This document shows positions 1 through 7,216 of a DNA stretch of 33,460 nucleotides, piece after piece. A program made the translations under genes and the position numbers. The notes under the pieces are model-generated. The model searched no databases and was not told where the DNA came from. It worked only from the letters and a program-made list of their open reading frames with translations. Origin of the DNA: Bacteroidales bacterium (GTDB lineage: Bacteria > Bacteroidota > Bacteroidia > Bacteroidales > UBA12077). The stretch is from NCBI GenBank assembly GCA_030668615.1, contig DAOUTQ010000017.1, forward strand, positions 1 through 33,460, written 5' to 3'. Within the stretch, counting starts at the first letter, position 1. Each line of letters opens with the position of its first letter.

Positions 1-1930
1 TTCCCCATCTTACATCTGAAATAATTAAATCATCTTTTTCTTTTGATAAATCGTACTTATGTAATCCATCTTCAGCACCATAAAGGATTCCTCCTTCAAC
101 AGCATCAAGATATCTATAATTTCCATCAGCAATTGGTAAATCCATTATTCTGTCTTCAATACCATCAAAATCTATTTTGATATTTAATTCATCTTTTTTA
201 GGTTGTTCTTTATCTTTCTTATCCTTTTTGTCTTTTGATGAATCATCAGCTTTTTCTTCAGTCTTAACAGCTACAACATCATTTTTAAATTTAAACAGTT
301 TTGGACTATCTTTTCTTAGTGCCAATGCATAAATTCGGGTTGCCTTGTCGTATAGATATGTAAACTCAAAGCTTGAAAAATTAAGATTAAAATCACGATT
401 TGATAAGAAGAAAATATAATCTCCACACGTTGAGAAAACAGGAGAATTATCGTTAAAAGTATCGTTAGTTACTTTATGATTTTGACCTGTAGCAAGATTA
501 TAAACCCACACAGAGCTATTACTATTCTCGCTGTTATTTGTGTAAATTACCCATTTAGAATCTGGCGAAAAATTATAATCTCTGATTTCATCTGAATAAG
601 CATCTGCAATATTCTTTTCAACTCCAGTAGCTATGTCAATATACTTTAGCTTTAAGGTACGATCTGAATAAAGTAAATATTTACTATCCGGCGACCATGT
701 TGGGTCATATTTCCATGCTTTAGAGTTAAACGTGATTTGTTTTGCTTTTGCTCCTTCTTTATTTTCTAAAAGATAGATTTCGTATTCACCTGTTGCGTCA
801 GAAAGGTAAGAAATGTATTTTCCATCAGGAGACCAACTTGGCGACATTTCACGAACACCTTGTGTTTTAGTGAGGTTTACAGTAAAACCATTTTCGGCTG
901 GTACTGAGAAAATATCACCACGAGCATCGAATAAAGCACGTTTTCCACTTGGTGAAATTGAAGCGCTTTCAATGTTATCTTTAACATTTTTGAAATAAGG
1001 AAGAATGTTTGGATTGTCGAAACTAATATTTACTGTTACTTTTTCAGTTTTTCCAGTTTCAGCATTAAGCTTATATATGTGTCCTCCATTTTCGTATGCT
1101 ATCATTCCGTTTTCTCCAGAAGGCCACATAACATCAAATTCAGTATGATTTGTAATCTTCTTTGTTTCTTTAGTATCTAAATCATAACTGAATATATTTA
1201 AAGTTAAATCTCTGTCCGAAGCAAAATATATTTTATTCTTATACCAAACAGGAATTTGATCTGTTCCAACAAAATCAGTTATTTTTTCCGATACATCTTT
1301 ATTTAGGTCATAAATCCAAACGTCAGAAGCACGTCCGCCTTTATATCGTTTCCATGTTCTAAATTCTCTACTAATAGGAGTATAAGCAATTTTTGATGCA
1401 TCAGGAGAAAGTACTCCAAAACCGCCATCAGTTATTTGTAATGATTTTTCAAAACCACCTTCGATACTTACTAAATAGTATTTTCCATTTCTTTCACCAA
1501 AAGGAGTTCTATTTCCTCTTATCATAATATTTTTACTATCAGGAGTCCAATCAAGAATTACATTATCGTAACCACCACGTGGAGCCATTTCTCCTACATC
1601 GTTATAATAAGTTAGTTGTTGAGGTGTACCTCCTGTAGAAGGCATTACATAAACTTGTCTGCTACCAGAATATTCTGCAGAAAAAGCAATCCAGTTTCCA
1701 TCAGGAGAAATTCTTGGGAATAATTCTAATCCTTTATGAGATGTTAATCTTATAGCATCTCCACCATTTGCATTAACTGTCCAAATATCTCCGGCATATA
1801 CAAATGCTATTAAATCATTATTAATATCAGGAAATCGCATTAAGCGAGCATCCTTTTGAGCCTTAACGGAAAATGCTGAAAAAACAGCAAATAAGGCTAA
1901 TACTGAAAGTGAAATTCTAATTTTTCGCAT
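1..1930 (-). CDS. Tricorn protease-like / S41 family peptidase, N-terminal beta-propeller part (runs off window edge)
   Basis: Minus-strand frame opens at ATG 1930: MRKIRISLSVLALFAVFSAFSVKAQKDARLMRFPDINNDLIAFVYAGDIWTVNANGGDAIRLTSHKGLELFPRISPDGNWIAFSAEYSGSRQVYVMPSTGG...; signal peptide followed by WD40/TolB-like propeller repeats. It is absent from the ORF track because its stop lies outside the window. Confidence 0.85.
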   Translation of the reverse strand, partial: MRKIRISLSVLALFAVFSAFSVKAQKDARLMRFPDINNDLIAFVYAGDIWTVNANGGDAIRLTSHKGLELFPRISPDGNWIAFSAEYSGSRQVYVMPSTGGTPQQLTYYNDVGEMAPRGGYDNVILDWTPDSKNIMIRGNRTPFGERNGKYYLVSIEGGFEKSLQITDGGFGVLSPDASKIAYTPISREFRTWKRYKGGRASDVWIYDLNKDVSEKITDFVGTDQIPVWYKNKIYFASDRDLTLNIFSYDLDTKETKKITNHTEFDVMWPSGENGMIAYENGGHIYKLNAETGKTEKVTVNISFDNPNILPYFKNVKDNIESASISPSGKRALFDARGDIFSVPAENGFTVNLTKTQGVREMSPSWSPDGKYISYLSDATGEYEIYLLENKEGAKAKQITFNSKAWKYDPTWSPDSKYLLYSDRTLKLKYIDIATGVEKNIADAYSDEIRDYNFSPDSKWVIYTNNSENSNSSVWVYNLATGQNHKVTNDTFNDNSPVFSTCGDYIFFLSNRDFNLNFSSFEFTYLYDKATRIYALALRKDSPKLFKFKNDVVAVKTEEKADDSSKDKKDKKDKEQPKKDELNIKIDFDGIEDRIMDLPIADGNYRYLDAVEGGILYGAEDGLHKYDLSKEKDDLIISDVRWG

Positions 1931-2049
1931 ATTATTTTTATTTTGATTTGTTTATATAGACTCATTTAAATTAAAATCGATTAATCTGAAAAATGAAAGT
2001 TTAAAAAAAATAGTACATTCGAAACTTCAATTTGTTTAAAAATATTGTG

Positions 2050-2382
2050 ATGGACGATAAAATAACGAACGAAATTAAGGAAAAAATCATTACGGAAATT
2101 GATAAAACAGAAAAATCAATTGTTGAATATAAAGAAATTACTAAACCTATTGAGCCAGATTGTGCAATAGGAAGAGTTTCTAGAATGGATGCAATTAATA
2201 ATAAAAGTGTAAATGAAGCTGCTTTAAGACAAGCAGAGGAAAAACTTGAGAAATTGAAATACGTATTATCAAAAATAGATGAAGATGACTTTGGTTTATG
2301 TGCCAAATGCAAGAAGCCTATCCCGATCGGTCGAATTTTATTAATGCCACAAAGCAGGCATTGTGTTAATTGTGCAAATTAA
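2050..2382 (+). CDS. DksA/TraR family C4-type zinc finger protein
   Basis: ORF ends FGLCAKCKKPIPIGRILLMPQSRHCVNCAN (CxxC...CxxC zinc finger plus preceding coiled coil). ATG at 2050 is preferred over the track's TTG at 2032. Confidence 0.9.
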   Translation: MDDKITNEIKEKIITEIDKTEKSIVEYKEITKPIEPDCAIGRVSRMDAINNKSVNEAALRQAEEKLEKLKYVLSKIDEDDFGLCAKCKKPIPIGRILLMPQSRHCVNCAN

Positions 2383-2397
2383 AAACAAAGTTTGATT

Positions 2398-2703
2398 TTA
2401 GCGATTACAAACTTTCCTACACAAATCAATAAAAAGGCAAGAGCTAACAATATTAATTTTTCTCAGATATTTATAAATAATTGAGCCCAGTTTTTGTCCA
2501 ATGAAAAAAGCAGCTACAATAAAAAGGTAAGTATACCATCTAAATCCTATTTCAAAAAAGACTCTTAAAGCTACGATAAATGGAACAGGAATATGTATTG
2601 ATAAATACCATTGAAAAGAGAATCTTTTTACGTTTGCTCTCCAATATCCAAATGGAATATTAAATATTACAACAAGTATGCTTATTATAATTAATCGGAT
2701 CAT
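2398..2703 (-). CDS. Small integral membrane protein, conserved hypothetical
   Basis: 101 aa, strongly hydrophobic with several TM segments (MIRLIIISILVVIFNIPFGYWRANVKRFSFQWYLSIHIPVPFIVALR...). Confidence 0.6.
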   Translation of the reverse strand: MIRLIIISILVVIFNIPFGYWRANVKRFSFQWYLSIHIPVPFIVALRVFFEIGFRWYTYLFIVAAFFIGQKLGSIIYKYLRKINIVSSCLFIDLCRKVCNR

Positions 2704-2808
2704 TATTATAGTAATGTATGATAATGTAATACCAATTCTTCTTCAAAATGTCGCATATAATGTGATGTCTTGAAGATTAGAATGGTTAATGCCGTTATAT
2801 ATTCAATC

Positions 2809-2831
2809 CATATTTGTTTTTCACAAATATG
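2809..2831. repeat. Short hairpin (9-bp stem, 5-nt loop)
   Basis: CATATTTGT (2809-2817) / ACAAATATG (2823-2831). Confidence 0.5.
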
Positions 2832-2854
2832 ACAACTTGAATAATAAACGGTAT

Positions 2855-3010
2855 AATTAACGAAATTAAGGAAAAAATCATTTGGAAAATCGATAAAACA
2901 TATAAATTGATCATATAAATAGATTATGAGAAAATAAAAAAACAAATTGCACCTGTAAATTCTATTGGCATAGTATCTCAAATGGATGCCAATATATAAT
3001 AAAAGAATAA
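2855..3010 (+). pseudogene. Degenerate second copy of the DksA-like gene
   Basis: 23 nt identical to the intact gene (2860-2882 = 2069-2091, ACGAAATTAAGGAAAAAATCATT). Interrupted translation NEIKEKIIWKIDKTYKLII*IDYEKIKKQIAPVNSIGIVSQMDANI**K aligns with NEIKEKIITEIDKTEKSIVEYKEITKPIEPDCAIGRVSRMDAINNK of the intact gene. Confidence 0.8.
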
Positions 3011-3055
3011 AATGTAGCCGTAGGAATATTACTACATACAGAAAATCAGACAAAA

Positions 3056-4972
3056 ATGTCTTTTTTAAAAACTTATGGATACGAGGAAAAAGAAATTTCC
3101 GGAAAGAATATGAATAAGTTTGATTCATCCAGAAATAGTCCAGGATTGAAGAAACATATTTTGGAGGAAACACTAAAAGGTGGTTGGCAAGGAGAATTGT
3201 GGAATAAACGTAGAAATGGAAGTGAGTTTCAGATTTCGCTTTCAACGTCTATAATAAAAGATAATGAAGAAAATTTACTCGCTTTGGTTGGTGTTTCTAA
3301 CGATATTACCGAACGTAAACGTGCCGAATTATTACAAAAAATTATTTACAATATTTCACAGGCAGCAAATACGGCAAAAGGGCTTGATGAATTAATCGAA
3401 ATTATAAAAGACCAACTTCAACTAATCATCGACGTGAAGAATTTTTATGTTGCGTTTTATAACGAGGATGACAATACATTTTCTTCACCATACATGCTTG
3501 ATGAAAAAGATAAATTTGTTACATGGGATGCGGGAAAAACGTTTACAAATTATGTTTATAGATCTCAAAAACCAGCATTACTCACAAAAAATGATGCAAA
3601 GAGGCTTGAAAAGCTGAGAGAAGTTGAATTTGTTGGGACTTTACCAGAAGTTTGGCTTGGTGTTCCTTTAAAAGTTAAAGGAGAAACCTATGGTGTTTTT
3701 GCTGTTCAGAATTATGAAAATAAAGACGCATACACCGAAAAGGATTTAGAGGTGCTTGAATTTGTATCGCACCAAATGAGTATTTCTATTGAGAGGAAAA
3801 AGGCTGAAAGCGAACTAAAAATCGCTTTTGAAAAGGCCATGGAATCGGATCGTTTAAAGTCTGCTTTTTTGGCAACTATGTCACATGAACTAAGAATGCC
3901 ACTCAATGCAGTTATTGGGTTTTCCGATTTAATAAAGGGAAAGCTTACAATGGATAAAGTAATGAATTTTGCGGGTATTATTAATAGCAGTGGTCGTCAT
4001 TTACTTGAGATTGTAGAAGAGATTTTCGATGTTACTTTACTTGAGGTTGGAGAGGTTAATATTGTCAAAGAGAAGTATTCTTTAGCTCCAATAATGCAAA
4101 ATATTAAAGAATTAATACAGGCCGAGCAAACAAAAATTGATAGTAAATTAGAACTTATTTATAAACCTTCTAAGGATGAAAATGAAATTTTAATTTATAC
4201 TGATAAATCAAAGTTTAAGCAAATACTTACAAATCTTTTAAAAAATGCTTTAAAGTTTACCCACGAAGGTTTTATTGAATATGGCTTTGAAAAGATTGAA
4301 GAAAACGGTACTCCATTTCTTAGGTTTTATGTTAAAGATACAGGAATTGGTATTGCAAAAGATAAACAAGACATTGTTTTTAATATTTTCCGTCAGGTTG
4401 ACGAAACATTTACAAGGTATTATGGTGGAACAGGAATAGGTTTGTTTGTAGTAAAAAGGTTTACTGATATTCTTGGAGGTAAAGTTGATTTGGAATCAGA
4501 AGAGGGAAAAGGTTCAACATTTTATGTTACATTACCATATATTGAATCAGAAAAATCAAACGAAGATAAAAAGCAGGAAACTAAAATTGAAAATACATCT
4601 ACTTTTTCAGGAAGAACAATTCTTATTGCTGAAGATGATGAAGTAAGTATTGAGCTTTTGATAGAAATATTAAAAGAGCTAAAAACAAATTACATAACTG
4701 CTAAGAACGGGAATGAAGCCGTTAAATACTGTTCTGAGAACCCTAATATCGATTTAGTTTTGATGGATATTAAAATGCCCGATATGAGTGGCTACGAGGC
4801 AACTAAACTTATTAAGAAAGAGCGACCTGAATTAAATATTATTGTTCAGACAGCACTTGCTGTTACTGGCGATAGAGAAAAAGCATTAAAAGCAGGTTGC
4901 GACAATTATATTACAAAGCCAATTCAGAAAGATGAATTAATTGGGATTATTCAGGAATTATTTAAAGTGTAA
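3056..4972 (+). CDS. Hybrid sensor histidine kinase/response regulator (partial PAS - GAF - HisKA - HATPase_c - REC)
   Basis: PAS C-terminal part ending in GVSNDITERKRAE, GAF-like region, MSHELRMPLNAVIGFSDL (H box), DTGIGIAKDKQDIVFNIFRQ and GGTGIGLFVVKRF (N/G boxes), REC domain ILIAEDDEVS...LVLMDIKMPDMSG...QTALA...YITKP. Confidence 0.92.
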   Translation: MSFLKTYGYEEKEISGKNMNKFDSSRNSPGLKKHILEETLKGGWQGELWNKRRNGSEFQISLSTSIIKDNEENLLALVGVSNDITERKRAELLQKIIYNISQAANTAKGLDELIEIIKDQLQLIIDVKNFYVAFYNEDDNTFSSPYMLDEKDKFVTWDAGKTFTNYVYRSQKPALLTKNDAKRLEKLREVEFVGTLPEVWLGVPLKVKGETYGVFAVQNYENKDAYTEKDLEVLEFVSHQMSISIERKKAESELKIAFEKAMESDRLKSAFLATMSHELRMPLNAVIGFSDLIKGKLTMDKVMNFAGIINSSGRHLLEIVEEIFDVTLLEVGEVNIVKEKYSLAPIMQNIKELIQAEQTKIDSKLELIYKPSKDENEILIYTDKSKFKQILTNLLKNALKFTHEGFIEYGFEKIEENGTPFLRFYVKDTGIGIAKDKQDIVFNIFRQVDETFTRYYGGTGIGLFVVKRFTDILGGKVDLESEEGKGSTFYVTLPYIESEKSNEDKKQETKIENTSTFSGRTILIAEDDEVSIELLIEILKELKTNYITAKNGNEAVKYCSENPNIDLVLMDIKMPDMSGYEATKLIKKERPELNIIVQTALAVTGDREKALKAGCDNYITKPIQKDELIGIIQELFKV

Positions 4973-5184
4973 TAATAAAACCTCATTTTAAATTCTTTGC
5001 GACCTTGACGTATTTTGATATCGTAGAGACATTGTGATCTATGTGGTTAAAAAATACTTATAGATTTATGATAATCTCGTTTAAAAAAGTGAAATGTAAC
5101 TATATACTAAAATTAATATGTATTAAAAGAATTATATATGATAGGTTTGTATTTAATTATTTTATAGAAAAACAAGTCTAAATG

Positions 5185-5216
5185 TTTGATTTACAGCTAT
5201 TATTTTTGTAAATTTG
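5185..5216 (+). promoter_or_regulatory. Candidate Bacteroidota primary-sigma promoter for the DsrE-like lipoprotein
   Basis: TTTG (5185-5188), 20 nt spacer, TAAATTTG (5209-5216), matching TTTG-N19-20-TAnnTTTG. Confidence 0.55.
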
Positions 5217-5247
5217 GTATGTGTGTTATAAACCTAATACTTCAGAC

Positions 5248-5713
5248 TATGAAAATGCTAAATCTTTTATTAATTGCATTTCTACTGACATTTACTTCTT
5301 GTCAAAATGCTGAAAAGCCTGAAATAGCTGATCTGGTTAAACCTTCACAGCAAACTGTTAAAGATGGTGTGTTTTTACATATTAGCAGTGGATATGAAAA
5401 TCCTAAAAAAGTTTTAATGGCCTTAAACCTTGCGGTTAAAATGGTTGAAACAAAGGACGTATGCCTCTTCTTCGACATAGAAGGAGTTAAGCTCTTAACA
5501 AAAACAGCTGAAGATATACAAATGGAAAACCTTATGTCTTTGCATGAAGCTATAAATAAATTAACCGAACAAAATGTTTTGATTATTACTTGTCCTATAT
5601 GCACAAAAGCAGCAGGAATAAGTCCAGAGGATTATAAGGAAGGAGTTATTATAGATGAAAAAGAGAATTTTTTTGATTTCACAAAAGGCCGAATTTTATC
5701 ACTTACTTATTAA
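5248..5713 (+). CDS. DsrE/DsrF-like family lipoprotein
   Basis: Start at ATG 5248 gives a lipoprotein signal MKMLNLLLIAFLLTFTSCQN; the body (VFLHISSGYENPKKVLMALNLAVKMVETKDVCLFFDIEGVKLL...ITCPICTKAAGI) has a DsrE-like pattern. Confidence 0.7.
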
Positions 5714-5736
5714 AAAAGATATTTTTAATTTTAATT

Positions 5737-5772
5737 AACTTCCGAAGTAATAAAGCTTCGGAAGTTTTTTTA
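5737..5772 (+). terminator. Intrinsic terminator downstream of the DsrE-like gene
   Basis: AACTTCCGAAG (5737-5747) / CTTCGGAAGTT (5756-5766): 11-bp perfect stem followed by a T run. Confidence 0.9.
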
Positions 5773-5817
5773 GTATTTATTATGAAAAAAGCTATAGTTT
5801 AAGTTATGAGTAGTTAT

Positions 5818-5848
5818 TTTGATTTTGAGTTTTTTAAATTTACATTTG
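5818..5848 (+). promoter_or_regulatory. Candidate promoter for the asnA leader transcript
   Basis: TTTG (5818-5821), exactly 19 nt spacer, TACATTTG (5841-5848), matching Bacteroidota TTTG-N19-TAnnTTTG; lies about 20 nt before leader ORF 1. Confidence 0.65.
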
Positions 5849-5868
5849 TTAAATAAATTTCTGAAGAA

Positions 5869-5943
5869 ATGATTCAAATTACTAATAATAATCTTTTAAA
5901 TAATTCTGTAAATAATTATATACAGACAAGAAGGCTATTGTAG
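5869..5943 (+). CDS. Asn-rich leader peptide 1 of the asnA attenuator (MIQITNNNLLNNSVNNYIQTRRLL*)
   Basis: 24-codon ORF with 7 AAT (Asn) codons, positioned between promoter and terminator 1 upstream of asnA; not in the ORF track because of its size. Confidence 0.8.
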   Translation: MIQITNNNLLNNSVNNYIQTRRLL

Positions 5944-5977
5944 TAATTAAAGATATAACGTTAAAATCAAAGCCTTC
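5930..5977 (+). promoter_or_regulatory. Antiterminator pairing 1
   Basis: GAAGGCT(A)TTG (5930-5940, last codons of leader 1) is complementary to CAAAGCCTTC (5968-5977), i.e. the 5' arm of terminator 1; one bulged A. Confidence 0.75.
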
Positions 5978-5998
5978 CCAAACCGGAAGGCTTTTTTT
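5971..5998 (+). terminator. Attenuator terminator 1
   Basis: AGCCTTCC (5971-5978) / GGAAGGCT (5985-5992) followed by TTTTTT. Confidence 0.9.
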
Positions 5999-6014
5999 GT
6001 TTAAATCAGTTATA

Positions 6015-6077
6015 ATGATAAATAAAATACAAATTAATAATATCAATAATAATGGTCCTCCTCTGCAGGGAAGGTAA
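6015..6077 (+). CDS. Asn-rich leader peptide 2 of the asnA attenuator (MINKIQINNINNNGPPLQGR*)
   Basis: 20-codon ORF with 6 AAT (Asn) codons immediately after terminator 1 and before terminator 2. Confidence 0.75.
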   Translation: MINKIQINNINNNGPPLQGR

Positions 6078-6109
6078 TAATCTCGTTATGTTTATTTAAC
6101 CCTTCTCTG
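6066..6109 (+). promoter_or_regulatory. Antiterminator pairing 2
   Basis: CAGGGAAGG (6066-6074, last codons of leader 2) pairs with CCTTCTCTG (6101-6109, 5' half of terminator 2): 9 consecutive pairs including one G.U. Confidence 0.72.
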
Positions 6110-6132
6110 ATATTCAGTTGAAGGGTTTTTTA
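6098..6132 (+). terminator. Attenuator terminator 2
   Basis: AACCCTTC (6098-6105) / GAAGGGTT (6120-6127), inner stem CTGA/TCAG, followed by a T run. Confidence 0.9.
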
Positions 6133-6163
6133 TTTATATGTTTAACCCTTAAATTTAATTAAA

Positions 6164-7144
6164 ATGTTAACAACAATTAAAACACATCAACCGATTCCTG
6201 CTGGAGTCGAAACAGAAAAGGTCATTTTTGAATTGAAAGACTATTTCAAAAAAAGTTTATCTCAAAATCTAAATTTAATGGAAGTGATGTCCCCATTATT
6301 CGTAACTTCAGGTACAGGAATTAATGATGACCTTAATGGAATTGAAAAGCCGGTAAGGTTTATAGCAAAATCATTTCCAGACAGAAAACTGGAAATTGTG
6401 CAATCTTTGGCAAAATGGAAGAGAATAAAATTAGGAGAGATGAATATCCCACATGGTCAAGGGATTATAACAGATATGAAAGCGTTAAGACCTGATGAAA
6501 TCGTTAGCCCTATTCATTCAATTCTGGTTGATCAGTGGGACTGGGAAAAAAGAATTTCTGAAAAGGAAAGGAGTTTAGATTATTTAAAATTTGAAGTCGC
6601 TAAAATTTATAATGCAATAAAAAAAACAGAGGAATATATAGCTAAATTATACCCAAAAATGAAAATGTTTTTACCTGATGAAATAACTTTTATTTATTCT
6701 GAAGATTTGCAATACAGTTATCCAAAACTAACTCCAAAGGAGAGAGAAAATCTTGTTGCAAAAGATTATGGAGCTGTTTTCATTATGGGTATCGGACACG
6801 AATTAGCAGATGGAGTTCCTCACGATTTACGTGCTCCTGATTACGACGATTGGTCGACATCTACAACTGAGAGATATAAAGGATTAAACGGAGATATTAT
6901 TGTCTATAATCCGGTTTTGAAAGATGCGTTTGAAATTTCATCCATGGGAATAAGAGTTGATAAAAAAGCGCTTTTGAAGCAATTAAAATTAACAAATACT
7001 GAAAGTCGCACAGAACTATCTTTTCACAAGAAATTACTAAATGACGAATTACCCTTTTCAATTGGTGGTGGAATAGGACAATCGAGGTTAGCAATGCTTC
7101 TTCTACGAAAAAAGCATATTAGTATAGTTCAGGCGGAAATTTGA
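6164..7144 (+). CDS. asnA: Aspartate-ammonia ligase (asparagine synthetase A)
   Basis: 326 aa, class II aaRS-like AsnA signature segments: HGQGIITDMKALRPDE, HSILVDQWDWEK, GHELADGVPHDLRAPDYDDW, LPFSIGGGIGQSRLAMLLLRKKHI. Confidence 0.95.
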   Translation: MLTTIKTHQPIPAGVETEKVIFELKDYFKKSLSQNLNLMEVMSPLFVTSGTGINDDLNGIEKPVRFIAKSFPDRKLEIVQSLAKWKRIKLGEMNIPHGQGIITDMKALRPDEIVSPIHSILVDQWDWEKRISEKERSLDYLKFEVAKIYNAIKKTEEYIAKLYPKMKMFLPDEITFIYSEDLQYSYPKLTPKERENLVAKDYGAVFIMGIGHELADGVPHDLRAPDYDDWSTSTTERYKGLNGDIIVYNPVLKDAFEISSMGIRVDKKALLKQLKLTNTESRTELSFHKKLLNDELPFSIGGGIGQSRLAMLLLRKKHISIVQAEI

Positions 7145-7185
7145 ACTTTTAAATAGAAAAGAAGCTATTAGATACAAATTAGTAT

Positions 7186-7205
7186 AGAGAGCTTGAAAGC
7201 TCTCT
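7186..7205. terminator. Hairpin between convergent asnA and SGNH hydrolase genes, possible terminator
   Basis: AGAGAGCT / AGCTCTCT; no strong T tract on either side. Confidence 0.4.
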
Positions 7206-7216
7206 TCACTAATTAA

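Noticed and set aside
813-998. 61-aa plus-strand ORF
   Set aside because: Antisense to the propeller repeats of the partial tricorn/S41-type gene; no recognisable features.
2001-2312. 103-aa minus-strand ORF
   Set aside because: Mirror of the DksA-like gene; hydrophobic low-complexity shadow ORF.
2706-3245. 179-aa minus-strand ORF
   Set aside because: Spans the antisense of the DksA pseudogene and of the kinase start; Phe/Tyr/Leu-rich shadow of AT-rich sequence.
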